NCBI RefSeq assembly: GCF_900105495.1
Contig: NZ_FNTF01000002.1
Span: 3,137,501-3,201,500 of the forward strand
DNA from: Pseudomonas frederiksbergensis
GTDB taxonomy: Bacteria > Pseudomonadota > Gammaproteobacteria > Pseudomonadales > Pseudomonadaceae
Direction of reading: 5' to 3'
DNA: 64,000 nt
This document shows, one piece after another, positions 1 to 8,161 of the stretch. The notes below the pieces were generated by a model. That model did no database searches, was not told where the DNA came from, and saw nothing but the letters and a program-made list of their open reading frames with translations. Each line of letters begins with the position of its first letter. Positions within the stretch are counted from its first letter, which is position 1. Made by a program: the position numbers and the translations under genes.

Positions 1-954
1 GTAGCCCTGGAAGTTGCGTTGCAGGGTCGACTCTTCCTGAGCAATCGCCAGTTCATCGTCAGGCAGCGCGAAGTGGTCCATGCCGATGTAGCGATAACCG
101 GCCTTGGTCAGCTGCTCGATGGTGCCCTGGAGCATTTCCAGTTTTTGCGCGGGTGTCGGCAGTTCGTCGCTGTTGATTCGCCGTTGCGGCATGAAGCGCT
201 CCGGCAGGTGCGCGTAGTTGAATACCGAGAGACGGTCCGGTTGCAGGTTGATCACCTCATCAACCGTGCGGGCAAAATTCTCGGGTGTCTGCCTTGGCAA
301 GCCGTAGATCAGGTCAATGTTGATCGAGCGAAACTGCAGCGTGCGGGCAGCGTCGATCACCGCCCGGGTTTCCTCCAGGCTTTGCAGGCGATTGACGGCT
401 CGTTGCACTGCCGGGTCGAGGTCTTGCACGCCGATACTGACCCGGTTGAAACCCAGTTCACGAAGCAGGCCCATGGTCGACCAGTCGGCTTCGCGGGGGT
501 CGATTTCGATGCCGTAGTCGCCGGAATCGTCGTCCAGCAAGTTGAAGTTCTTGCGTAACTGGGCCATCAACTGGCGCAGTTCATCGTGACTGAGAAAAGT
601 CGGAGTGCCGCCGCCAAAGTGCAGTTGCTCGACTTTCTGTGCAGGATCGAGGTGGCAGGCGATCAGCTGGATTTCCTGCTCAAGGCGCTGCAAATAGGGC
701 TGGGCCCGGCCGCGGTCCTTGGTGATGACTTTATTGCAGGCGCAGTAGTAGCAAATGTTCGCGCAGAACGGCACGTGCACATACAGCGATAACGGGCGCA
801 GGGCTTTACGGCTGTCGCGCAGGGCGTGGAACAGGTCGAACGTGCCGACCTGGCCGTCGAATTGCACCGCGGTCGGGTAGGAGGTGTAGCGCGGTCCCGC
901 CAGGTCGTAACGGCGGATCAAATCGGTATCCCAACGAATGGCGTCGAGCATCAT
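1..954 (-). CDS. hemN: Oxygen-independent coproporphyrinogen III oxidase, 3' end cut by window
   Basis: Radical-SAM enzyme that decarboxylates coproporphyrinogen III to protoporphyrinogen IX without oxygen, for haem synthesis under low oxygen. Reading leftward from the ATG at 954 the protein begins MMLDAIRWDTDLIRRYD. The iron-sulfur motif CxxxCxYC is seen in FCANICYYCACNK near residue 60, followed by the glycine-rich HFGGGTPTF SAM-binding stretch. About 318 codons are present and the C-terminus lies beyond position 1. A second in-frame ATG at 951 is equally possible. A perfect Anr/FNR box lies 65 bp upstream, which fits anaerobic induction. It is next to the cbb3 oxidase assembly genes, as in P. 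aeruginosa. Confidence 0.95.
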   Translation of the reverse strand, partial: MMLDAIRWDTDLIRRYDLAGPRYTSYPTAVQFDGQVGTFDLFHALRDSRKALRPLSLYVHVPFCANICYYCACNKVITKDRGRAQPYLQRLEQEIQLIACHLDPAQKVEQLHFGGGTPTFLSHDELRQLMAQLRKNFNLLDDDSGDYGIEIDPREADWSTMGLLRELGFNRVSIGVQDLDPAVQRAVNRLQSLEETRAVIDAARTLQFRSINIDLIYGLPRQTPENFARTVDEVINLQPDRLSVFNYAHLPERFMPQRRINSDELPTPAQKLEMLQGTIEQLTKAGYRYIGMDHFALPDDELAIAQEESTLQRNFQGY

Positions 955-1018
955 GCGGGCATTCCCCCGGATAGGCTGGCAATGTCGGCGAGTCTAGGGG
1001 GCGCGGCGGTGGGGCATC

Positions 1019-1032
1019 TTGATTTGCATCAA
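1019..1032 (-). promoter_or_regulatory. Anr/FNR box upstream of hemN
   Basis: The sequence TTGATTTGCATCAA is a perfect match to the FNR/Anr consensus TTGAT-N4-ATCAA. It is centred about 71 bp upstream of the hemN start codon. Anr is the Pseudomonas oxygen-sensing activator and hemN is a known class of target. Binding is inferred. Confidence 0.8.
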
Positions 1033-1063
1033 CGGTCAGGATTTGTGTTGTTGGTGCCGGCCT

Positions 1064-1129
1064 CATCGCGAGCAGGCTCGCTCCCACAGGGGAATGCATT
1101 TCAATGTGGGAGCGAGCCTGCTCGCGATG
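1064..1129. repeat. REPIN (paired inverted REP)
   Basis: Two 25-bp inverted arms (1064-1088 and 1105-1129) of the GTGGGAGCGAGCCTGCTCGCGA type flank a 16-bp loop. Each arm is itself partly palindromic (GAGCAGGCTC). The same element recurs at 26006-26069. It lies between hemN and the TauE-like gene. Confidence 0.85.
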
Positions 1130-1143
1130 GGGGCGCCGCCGAC

Positions 1144-1827
1144 CTAGTGGCCCATGAGCCAATGCTGATGCGGCCCCGGCAACGTCCAGATGCCGAACAG
1201 GATCACCAGTAATCCGCCCGTCATCCGCACGCTACGTTTGCGCAACAGCGCCGTGACCCGCTCAGCCGCCAGCCCCGTGGCGAGCAGCACCGGCCAGGTG
1301 CCGAGCCCGAACGCGAGCATCAACAGCGCACTGTCCAGTGCATTGCCCTGACTCGCCGACCACAGGAGGGTGCTGTAAACCAACCCGCACGGCAGCCAGC
1401 CCCAGAGCGCGCCCAGCAGCAACGCGCGGGGGACGTTCGACACCGGCAGCAGTTTGTTGGCAACGGGCTGGATGTGCCGCCACAAGCCGCGACCGAGGCT
1501 TTCGATGCGAGTCAGGCCGCTCCACCAACCGGCGAGGTACAGGCCCATGGCGACCAACAGCAATCCGGCGATGACGCGCATGAACATCGCCGCCGGGCTG
1601 TTGGCCACCGCCCAGCCGGCCAGACCGATCAGCAGGCCGGCCGTCGCGTAGCTCAGAATTCGCCCCAGGTTGTAGGCCAGCAGCAGTCGAAAACGCCGGC
1701 TGCGTTGCTCCTTGGGAATCGCCAGGGTCAACGCGCCCATCAAGCCGCCGCACATGCCCAGGCAATGCCCGCCGCCGAGCAGGCCGAGGATCACCGCAGA
1801 CACCAGCAGCGGCGCCAATTCAAGCAT
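1144..1827 (-). CDS. TauE/SafE-family (UreH-like) membrane protein
   Basis: A 227-residue polytopic membrane protein with about six hydrophobic segments, starting MLELAPLLVSAVILGLLGGGHCLGMCGG. The GGHCxGMCGG motif near residue 20, with its His and two Cys, is typical of the subgroup of sulfite exporter TauE/SafE-like proteins found in cbb3 gene clusters and suggests metal (copper) handling. The start at 1827 overlaps the 3' end of ccoS by 8 bp, so the two genes are translationally coupled; a longer reading upstream would only shadow ccoS. A role in supplying or exporting copper or haem for oxidase assembly is an inference from its position. Its exact substrate is unknown to me. Confidence 0.8.
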   Translation of the reverse strand: MLELAPLLVSAVILGLLGGGHCLGMCGGLMGALTLAIPKEQRSRRFRLLLAYNLGRILSYATAGLLIGLAGWAVANSPAAMFMRVIAGLLLVAMGLYLAGWWSGLTRIESLGRGLWRHIQPVANKLLPVSNVPRALLLGALWGWLPCGLVYSTLLWSASQGNALDSALLMLAFGLGTWPVLLATGLAAERVTALLRKRSVRMTGGLLVILFGIWTLPGPHQHWLMGH

Positions 1828-2038
1828 GAGGCGGCGCCTTGTCTTCCGGTTTGGCTGGCTGACCGCTGGCTTCGTCCACCGCGGCTTTGTGGTTCGGGTC
1901 CTGGTCGTCGAACAGAATGCTGTGGGCCGGGCCATCGAGGTCGTCGTACTGACCGCTGTCGACTGCCCAGAAGAAGATGTAAATGGCGATGGCCACGATC
2001 AGCAGCGCGGCCGGGATCATCACGTAGAGAGCTGGCAT
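1820..2038 (-). CDS. ccoS: cbb3-type cytochrome oxidase assembly protein CcoS
   Basis: A 72-residue protein with a single N-terminal membrane helix (about residues 5-26, rich in Leu/Ile/Val and ending FFWAVDSGQYDDLDGP). The stretch WAVDSGQYDDLDGPAHSIL is the CcoS hallmark. CcoS is needed for cofactor insertion into the catalytic subunit CcoN. The gene follows ccoI with a 22-bp gap and overlaps the TauE-like gene by 8 bp, giving the usual ccoGHIS order on the minus strand. Confidence 0.93.
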   Translation of the reverse strand: MPALYVMIPAALLIVAIAIYIFFWAVDSGQYDDLDGPAHSILFDDQDPNHKAAVDEASGQPAKPEDKAPPHA

Positions 2039-2060
2039 CTTGACTCCATGCCCGCGCGGC

Positions 2061-4511
2061 TCAGGCCGGTAGCGGACGGGTTTCTGGCGTGGCGCTGAGC
2101 GCAGGCGTGTTGGGCATGCGTGTCAGGCGCAGGGCGTTCAGCACCACGGTCAACGAACTGATGGACATGCCGACCGCGGCCCATACCGGGGTGATCCAGC
2201 CGAGGGCGGCGAACGGCAACATGAGGCCATTGTACAGCCCGGCCCACAGCAGGTTCTCGATGATTACCCGGCGGGTGCGTCGAGCCAGGCTGAAGGCTTG
2301 GACCAAGGCGTCGAGGCGGTTCGACAGCAGTACGGCATCGGCACTGGTTTTCGCCAGATCGGTAGCCGAACCCATGGCCACGCTGATGTCGGCGGCGGCC
2401 AGCACGGGCACGTCGTTGACGCCGTCACCGAGCATCAACACCTTGCGACCTTCCTTGTGCAACTGTTGCAGGACCTGCAATTTATCGTCCGGACGCAAGC
2501 CGCCTCGGGCTTCATCGATGCCCAGTTCCGCAGCGACACTGGCGACCATCGGCGAGCTGTCACCGGACAGCAGCAATGTGCGCCAGCCGCGAGCCTTGCA
2601 GGCGGCGAGCAGCGCGGGAGCGTCGGCGCGCAGGCGATCGTCGAGAACAAACCATGCCAGCGGTCCCTGGCTGTCGCCGAGCAGTAGCCATTGGCCGGCT
2701 TCATCTGGCATCGAAGGCACGGCCGCGCCACTGAGTTCACAGACAAAACCCGGTTGACCGATGCGCAGGCGTTGCTCACCGACCAACCCTTCTAGGCCTA
2801 GCCCCGGCGTGCTGTGGACTTCTTCGGCGGCCAGCGGCGCCCGGCCAAACGCGCGGGCGATCGGGTGTTCGGAGCGGTTTTCCAGGGCGGCGGCGAGGCT
2901 CAGGCATTGATCGCTGTTGAGCGCGCCGAGCGGGCGAATCGAGCGCAAGGCCAGGCGACCTTCCGTCAGCGTGCCGGTCTTGTCGAAAATCACCGTGTCG
3001 ATCTGATTGAGGCCTTCCAGCACGTGGCCGCGAGTCAGCAGCAAGCCGAGTTTGTGCAGCGTGCCGGTGGCGGCGGTGAGGGCGGTCGGTGTGGCCAGGG
3101 ACAAGGCGCACGGGCAGGTCGCAACGAGCATCGCCAACACAATCCAGAAGGCTCGTGCCGAATCCAGTTCCCACCAGATCAGGCCGATGACGGCCGCGGC
3201 AATCAGCGACAGCAGCAAAAACCATTGCGCGGCGCGGTCGGCAATTTCCGCCAGTCGCGGCTTCTCGGCCTGGGCGCGGTCCAGCAGGCGGACGATGGCG
3301 GACAGTCGGGTATCTTGACCCAGCGCCAGGACTTCCACGGTCAGCGCGCCTTCGACGTTCAGGGTGCCGGCAGTAACCGCATCGCCTGGTATGCGCGGTT
3401 GCGGCAGGTATTCGCCAGTGAGCAGGGATTCGTCGATGCTCGATTGGCCGTCGAGGATCTTGCCGTCAGCCGGGAGGATCGCGCCGGGATGCACCAGCAC
3501 CTGATCGCCCACGCGCAGTTCGCTGAGCAGGATCCGCTCACTTTGGCCGTCGGCACTCAGGCGCAGGCACGAGGCAGGTAACAGGTTGACCAGTTGTGCG
3601 GTGGCGGCGGCGGTGCGTTCGCGGGCACGACGTTCGAGATAACGTCCGGCCAGCAGGAATAGTGCAAACATGCCGACCGCGTCGAAGTACAGCTCACCGA
3701 CGCCGGTGATCGAGGTCCAGATCCCGGCGATGTAGGCACTGCCAATAGCCAGCGACACCGAGACGTCCATGGTCAGGTGGCGGGTGCGCAAGTCGCGCAT
3801 GGCGCCTTTGAAGAAGGGCGCGCAGCTGTAGAACACGATCGGGGTGGTGAGAAACAGCGCGACCCAACGCAGGATGGTGTGCAGTTCGGGGCTGAGGTCG
3901 ATGTTGAATTCCGGCCAGGTGGCCATGGTCGCCATCATCGCCTGGAACCACAGTAGCCCGGCGACACCGAGCTGGCGCAGGGCCAGACGGTTTTCGCTGG
4001 CCAGTTGTTCGCTGGCGCGGTCGGCTTGATACGGGTGCGCGGCGTAACCGATGTGGCGCAATTCGCTGAGTACCTGGCTCAGCGGCAGTTGCGCATCGGC
4101 CCAGCGCACATGCAGGCGATGGTTTGACAGGTTGAGGCGCGCTTCGGCCACTGCGGGCAGGCTGCGCAGGTGTTTCTCGATCAGCCAGCCGCACGCGGCG
4201 CAACTGATGCCTTCCATCAGCAGGGTGGTTTCGGCCAGTTCGCCTTCGTGGCGAACGAAAGGGGCTTGCACGTCGGCGCGGTCGTACAGCGCCAGTTCGT
4301 CCACCAACTGCACTGGCAGCGCTTCGGGGTTAGCCGATGACTCGCTGCGATGCTGGTAATAGGTTTCCAGTCCACCGGCCACAATGGCTTCGGCCACGGC
4401 CTGGCAACCCGGGCAGCAGAACTCGCGGGTTTCACCGAGGACGGCAGCGGTGAAGCGGCTGCCGGCCGGGACGGGCAGGGCGCAGTGGTAGCAGGGGAGT
4501 TGGGTGGTCAT
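2061..4511 (-). CDS. ccoI: Copper-translocating P-type ATPase CcoI
   Basis: P1B-type ATPase of 816 residues that moves copper across the inner membrane for cbb3 oxidase assembly. In order: an N-terminal Cys cluster (CYHC and CCPGC), a heavy-metal-associated domain with GISCAACGW near residue 100, transmembrane helices, the CPC ion-binding motif in VATCPCALSLATP, the phosphorylation motif DKTGTLTEG, and the GDGVNDVPVL hinge motif. I chose the ATG at 4511 (MTTQLPCYHC). An alternative at 4538 lies inside the inverted repeat that begins at 4527 and would add nine residues encoded partly by the repeat. It sits between ccoH and ccoS, and the repeat separates it from ccoH. Confidence 0.95.
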   Translation of the reverse strand: MTTQLPCYHCALPVPAGSRFTAAVLGETREFCCPGCQAVAEAIVAGGLETYYQHRSESSANPEALPVQLVDELALYDRADVQAPFVRHEGELAETTLLMEGISCAACGWLIEKHLRSLPAVAEARLNLSNHRLHVRWADAQLPLSQVLSELRHIGYAAHPYQADRASEQLASENRLALRQLGVAGLLWFQAMMATMATWPEFNIDLSPELHTILRWVALFLTTPIVFYSCAPFFKGAMRDLRTRHLTMDVSVSLAIGSAYIAGIWTSITGVGELYFDAVGMFALFLLAGRYLERRARERTAAATAQLVNLLPASCLRLSADGQSERILLSELRVGDQVLVHPGAILPADGKILDGQSSIDESLLTGEYLPQPRIPGDAVTAGTLNVEGALTVEVLALGQDTRLSAIVRLLDRAQAEKPRLAEIADRAAQWFLLLSLIAAAVIGLIWWELDSARAFWIVLAMLVATCPCALSLATPTALTAATGTLHKLGLLLTRGHVLEGLNQIDTVIFDKTGTLTEGRLALRSIRPLGALNSDQCLSLAAALENRSEHPIARAFGRAPLAAEEVHSTPGLGLEGLVGEQRLRIGQPGFVCELSGAAVPSMPDEAGQWLLLGDSQGPLAWFVLDDRLRADAPALLAACKARGWRTLLLSGDSSPMVASVAAELGIDEARGGLRPDDKLQVLQQLHKEGRKVLMLGDGVNDVPVLAAADISVAMGSATDLAKTSADAVLLSNRLDALVQAFSLARRTRRVIIENLLWAGLYNGLMLPFAALGWITPVWAAVGMSISSLTVVLNALRLTRMPNTPALSATPETRPLPA

Positions 4512-4526
4512 GAGGCGTTGTCCGAT

Positions 4527-4636
4527 GATCGTTCCCACGCTCTGCGTGGGAATGCCTCCCCGGACGCTCCGCGTCCGCTTCGGCTGGGACGCGGAGCGTC
4601 CCTGGCTGCGTTCCCACGCAGAGCGTGGGAACGATC
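4527..4636. repeat. 110-bp compound inverted repeat, GATCGTTCCCACGC family
   Basis: Outer arms start GATCGTTCCCACGC and end in its reverse complement at 4636. Inner arms GGACGCTCCGCGTCC and GGACGCGGAGCGTCC form a second stem. A 112-bp relative lies at 22674-22785, a solo unit at 15872-15902 and a degenerate one at 57698-57725. This copy lies inside the cco assembly operon, between ccoH and ccoI. Confidence 0.85.
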
Positions 4637-4646
4637 AGTGTAAGGC

Positions 4647-5186
4647 TTACTTCTTCAGGTCTTCCGCGCCTTGCAGCGGTTCATCACCCAGCAGCAGGTC
4701 CTTGTCATGGCTGACCTGTTCTTCTTCGAACATGCGCCAGGTCTTGTCATCCTGTACGCCCAGCAGCTCTACGAAACGGCGTCCGTCGACCTTGTCGTTC
4801 AACTGGCCAATGTAGCGGCCCTGTTCGGTTTCGCTGCGTGCCAGGGTGATCTTGCGATCTTTCTCCGGCTGGGTTGGCGAAATCAGGTTCAGTTCCAGGG
4901 TTTTCGGTTGGCTGTTGCCGCTCAGGCGCAGGTCGACTTCGCCGGTCACGTCGTCCAGATGAACGCTGGCACGCAGCAGCAGGGTCTGCGCCAGCAACTC
5001 ACGGTCGAGGGAGCGGTTGATGCCTTTGCCGGCCTCGTAATAGTTATCGTTGACCAGGTTGTCCGGGTTGTTCACCGCGATCGTCACCATGGACAAGGTC
5101 AGGGTCACGGAACACGCCAGGATGGCGATGATGATCCACGGCCAAAGGTGCTTGTACCAGGGGCTTGCGGCAGTTGCTGTGGGCAT
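4647..5186 (-). CDS. ccoH: FixH/CcoH-family cbb3 oxidase assembly protein
   Basis: A 179-residue bitopic membrane protein, MPTATAASPWYKHLWPW, with one membrane helix at about residues 14-38 and a periplasmic domain. The segment VNDNYYEAGKGINRSLDRE is characteristic of the FixH family. CcoH stabilises the cbb3 complex and the CcoP subunit. The ATG at 5186 is preceded by a good GAGAAG ribosome-binding site; a TTG 15 bp upstream is less likely. It follows ccoG by 11 bp and precedes ccoI across an inserted repeat. Confidence 0.9.
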   Translation of the reverse strand: MPTATAASPWYKHLWPWIIIAILACSVTLTLSMVTIAVNNPDNLVNDNYYEAGKGINRSLDRELLAQTLLLRASVHLDDVTGEVDLRLSGNSQPKTLELNLISPTQPEKDRKITLARSETEQGRYIGQLNDKVDGRRFVELLGVQDDKTWRMFEEEQVSHDKDLLLGDEPLQGAEDLKK

Positions 5187-5197
5187 GATCACTTCTC

Positions 5198-6613
5198 TCA
5201 ACGAACTTGTGGGCCGATGAACCGGCTCTTGGCTTCAATGTGGACGCTGTCGTCATCGGCATCCTTGAGGATGAATTTCACCTCGTTGGTGCTCGATGGC
5301 AGTTTCTCCGGTGCGCTGGACAGTTCGACCGGCTGGCTGAAAATCTCCCCGGCGGCGACCTTGATCTCGCGCTTGCCTTGCAGCTTGAGGTCCGGCAGGC
5401 CAGTGGCTTCGAGCACGTAGGTGTGGTCGCGCTGGTCCTTGTTCATGATCTTCAGGCTGTAAACGTTTTCGATCCGGCCTTCGGCGTTCTCGCGGTACAG
5501 CACGCGGTCCTTGCTGACGTCGAAACCGACCAGCGAACGCATGAAGAACGCGGTCATCAGCAATCCCATCATTGCCAGCAGCACCATGGCATAGCCGATC
5601 AGTCGCGGGCGCAGTTTATTGGTTTTTTGCCCGGACAGGTTGTGCTCGGTGGTGTAGCTGATCAGACCGCGCGGGTAATCCATCTTGTCCATGATGCTGT
5701 CACAGGCATCGATGCAGGCCGCACAACCGATGCACTCGATTTGCAGGCCGTCGCGGATGTCGATCCCGGTCGGGCAGACCTGGACGCACATGGTGCAGTC
5801 GATGCAGTCGCCCAGGCCCATGGCCTTGTAGTCGGCGCCTTTCTTGCGCGGGCCGCGGCTTTCACCACGACGCGGGTCGTAGGAAACGATCAGGGTGTCT
5901 TTGTCGAACATCACGCTCTGGAAGCGCGCGTACGGGCACATGTAAATGCACACCTGCTCGCGCAACCAGCCGGCATTGCCGTAGGTGGCGAGGGTGAAGA
6001 AGCCGACCCAGAAATACGACCAGCCGTCGGCTTCGCCGGTGAAGAAGTCGATGGTCAGCTCGCGGATCGGCGAGAAGTAACCGACGAAGGTCATGCCGGT
6101 CACGAAGCCGATCAACAGCCACATCGAGTGTTTGCTGAGTTTGCGCAGGAATTTGTTGGCGCTCATCGGCGCTTTGTCGAGCTTGATGCGCTGGTTGCGG
6201 TCGCCTTCGGTGACCTTCTCGCACCACATGAAAATCCACGTCCAGACGCTCTGGGGGCAGGTATAACCGCACCAGACCCGGCCGGCGTACACGGTAATGA
6301 AGAACAGGCCGAAGGCGCTGACGATCAGGATCCCCGAAAGCAGGATGAAGTCCTGAGGCCAGAAGGTGGCGCCAAAGATGAAGAATTTGCGTTCCGGCAG
6401 GTTCCACCAGACGGCCTGATGCCCGCCCCAGTTCAGCCAGACCGTACCGAAATACAGCAGAAACAGCCCGGCACCGCCCATCATCCGCAAGTTGCGGAAC
6501 AGACCGGTGAAGGCGCGGGTGTAGATTTTTTCTCGAGAGGCGTAAAGATCGACGCTGGTGTTCGCGTTCTTGGCAGGGGTGACGTCGTGTACCGGAATCT
6601 GATTGCTCATCAT
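5198..6613 (-). CDS. ccoG: cbb3 oxidase accessory protein CcoG (membrane ferredoxin, cupric reductase)
   Basis: A 471-residue polytopic membrane protein with two [4Fe-4S] ferredoxin motifs, CIDCTMCVQVCPTGIDIRDG and CIGCAACIDACDSIMDKM, in the middle third. Further conserved Cys lie in WCGYTCPQSVW and YMCPYARFQSVM. At least five hydrophobic segments precede an Ig-like periplasmic C-terminal domain. CcoG/RdxA proteins reduce Cu2+ to Cu+ for oxidase assembly. Two adjacent ATGs (6613 and 6610) can start it. It is the first gene of the ccoGHIS operon and has an Anr-like site about 170 bp upstream. In P. aeruginosa it directly follows ccoP1; here a phosphoesterase gene intervenes. Confidence 0.96.
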   Translation of the reverse strand: MMSNQIPVHDVTPAKNANTSVDLYASREKIYTRAFTGLFRNLRMMGGAGLFLLYFGTVWLNWGGHQAVWWNLPERKFFIFGATFWPQDFILLSGILIVSAFGLFFITVYAGRVWCGYTCPQSVWTWIFMWCEKVTEGDRNQRIKLDKAPMSANKFLRKLSKHSMWLLIGFVTGMTFVGYFSPIRELTIDFFTGEADGWSYFWVGFFTLATYGNAGWLREQVCIYMCPYARFQSVMFDKDTLIVSYDPRRGESRGPRKKGADYKAMGLGDCIDCTMCVQVCPTGIDIRDGLQIECIGCAACIDACDSIMDKMDYPRGLISYTTEHNLSGQKTNKLRPRLIGYAMVLLAMMGLLMTAFFMRSLVGFDVSKDRVLYRENAEGRIENVYSLKIMNKDQRDHTYVLEATGLPDLKLQGKREIKVAAGEIFSQPVELSSAPEKLPSSTNEVKFILKDADDDSVHIEAKSRFIGPQVR

Positions 6614-7080
6614 TGCATCCCACGGCAGTGGAAAAATGCCCCGGTCAGTACATGCCGACCGCGGTCAAAAAGAGGTGCTGCAGTGGCGCAATGATACGCC
6701 TGTAGCTCTAGTCCGGGGGTGCGACCTTTGGTCGCGTTGGGGAAAAATCACGAATGGTGTAGCAGATGTAACAAAACGTGATGCAGGTCAATTGACTTAT
6801 TGAGTATAGCTGCCCGCTCAGCAGGGGTTGCGTCAGTGCGCCCGCAAGGGGCGTAACGAATCCGGTTTGCTTGCTGCATACCTTATCCGGCCTTTGCATT
6901 TATATGAGTTGTAATGCATAGGGCATATTTTTTATGTTTTTAACTTGTAAGTGTTGGGAAGTGTTGGACATATCTTCTGTTGATCTAAAAGGGCTAATCA
7001 TTTGTTAATTGTCAGTGGTCGATATATTTTGCAGTTGCTGCCATTGGGTGGCTGATAAATATTAAACGAAATGGATTTCT
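6614..7080. other. 467-bp intergenic region between ccoG and the phosphoesterase gene
   Basis: No gene is seen. The left half holds the ccoG leader with a small hairpin at 6718-6735 (GCGAC-N-GTCGC) and an Anr-like site at 6778-6791. From about 6890 rightward the sequence turns clearly AT-rich, with runs such as CATATTTTTTATG, leading into the phosphoesterase gene. The change in composition marks a likely junction of inserted DNA. Confidence 0.6.
6778..6791 (-). promoter_or_regulatory. Anr-like box upstream of ccoG
   Basis: Read on the minus strand the sequence is TTGACCTGCATCAC. This matches TTGAT/C-N4-A/GTCAA at nine of ten defined positions. It lies about 165-178 bp upstream of the ccoG start, consistent with low-oxygen control of the assembly operon. 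It is weaker than the hemN and cco2 sites. Confidence 0.5.
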
Positions 7081-8091
7081 ATGAAGCTTTATAAAAAGAG
7101 TAAGTTGTTGGTGTGTTTTGCGTTGGTGATGGTTGTTCCCGTGGCCTATGGAGCCTCCTCTACAGAAACACCGCACCACCTGGTGTTTGCTTCAGACTCG
7201 CAATACCCCTGGAGTGATCTTACCGATCAAGACATCACCGACCCAAATAAGGAAGCGCGCTCAAAGGAACTAATAGAGTTGCAATACTCCGATATTTCAA
7301 GCTTCAGGAAGCTGAATGGCGGTGCGTCCCGTATACCGGTGATGATCAATGGTGACATCACTGCATTTGGTCATGGAGGCGAGCGCTCATACATAAAGTC
7401 GGTTTTCGATAACAAGCTGGAGGGCCTCTATGACTATGGTTTGGGTAATCATGACTATGCCAATAATGTGAATGAATGCTTCTGGAATAACTGTGCGGCG
7501 GGAAGTGTCAACGACCTCAAGGATCGTTACTGGGGGAAGGTCGAATCCATGGATCTGGCGGCAAGAAGTTCAGGCCTGGGAAAGATCTATTACGGCAGTC
7601 TCGCCTACTCGAAAAGTGTCGGGGATGTGCATTTCGTTCAATTGAATAACGAGCCGACCTATACCGTCAGTTTTAGCTCTGGCAATCCGCTTTTTCCCAC
7701 AGACTTTGAAATCACGCCTGCGCTTGACTGGCTGGAGAACGATTTAAAAAAGGCTCGGGAGCAGGGCAAGATCATCATTCTGAATATGCACAAGGTTTAC
7801 CGGTGGAACGGTAACGATGAGCAAATTTCGAGATTCAAGCAGATGATCGAGCAATACAAGGTGACGGCAGTCTTCGGTGGGCATGACCATTGGGGTGCGG
7901 GGACTTATTATTCTTGGGATCGAACCAAGCATTTTGGTGATGTGCCGGTATTCCTCAGCGGCTCCGCTTCGCAGCAAACGTATTTGATTGCTGATCTTTC
8001 CATTGAGAAGCAGTCGCTCACTGTCAGCGTCGTTCGAAACAGCAATTGGCCAAGTCGCAAAGTCGACAGGGTCATCCCGCTGCTCAAGTAA
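7081..8091 (+). CDS. Secreted calcineurin-like metallophosphoesterase
   Basis: A 336-residue protein with a clear signal peptide (MKLYKKSKLLVCFALVMVVP, cleavage likely near residue 25). Calcineurin-like metal-binding blocks appear in order: FASDSQYPW (residues 37-44, with Gln at the usual second-position His of DxH), NGDITAFG, GLGNHDYANN, NMHKVYRW and FGGHDHWGAG. All five blocks are present, so it is likely an active periplasmic or secreted phosphoesterase; the substrate cannot be told. It stands alone on the plus strand between ccoP1 and ccoG, where P. aeruginosa has no gene, with an AT-rich leader. This suggests acquisition by transfer. It shares a bidirectional terminator with ccoP1. Confidence 0.85.
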   Translation: MKLYKKSKLLVCFALVMVVPVAYGASSTETPHHLVFASDSQYPWSDLTDQDITDPNKEARSKELIELQYSDISSFRKLNGGASRIPVMINGDITAFGHGGERSYIKSVFDNKLEGLYDYGLGNHDYANNVNECFWNNCAAGSVNDLKDRYWGKVESMDLAARSSGLGKIYYGSLAYSKSVGDVHFVQLNNEPTYTVSFSSGNPLFPTDFEITPALDWLENDLKKAREQGKIIILNMHKVYRWNGNDEQISRFKQMIEQYKVTAVFGGHDHWGAGTYYSWDRTKHFGDVPVFLSGSASQQTYLIADLSIEKQSLTVSVVRNSNWPSRKVDRVIPLLK

Positions 8092-8103
8092 GCATGAAAT
8101 GAA

Positions 8104-8137
8104 AACGGCCCCGTCAATTCTCATTGGCGGGGCCGTT
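8104..8137. terminator. Bidirectional terminator between phosphoesterase and ccoP1
   Basis: A 15-bp stem (AACGGCCCCG... with one GT wobble) closes a TCTC loop. On the minus strand the stem is followed by a short T-rich run, and on the plus strand by TTGG. It serves the convergent ends of the phosphoesterase gene and the cco1 operon. Confidence 0.75.
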
Positions 8138-8161
8138 TGGTGTTGCAGTCAGGCGTTTGCC

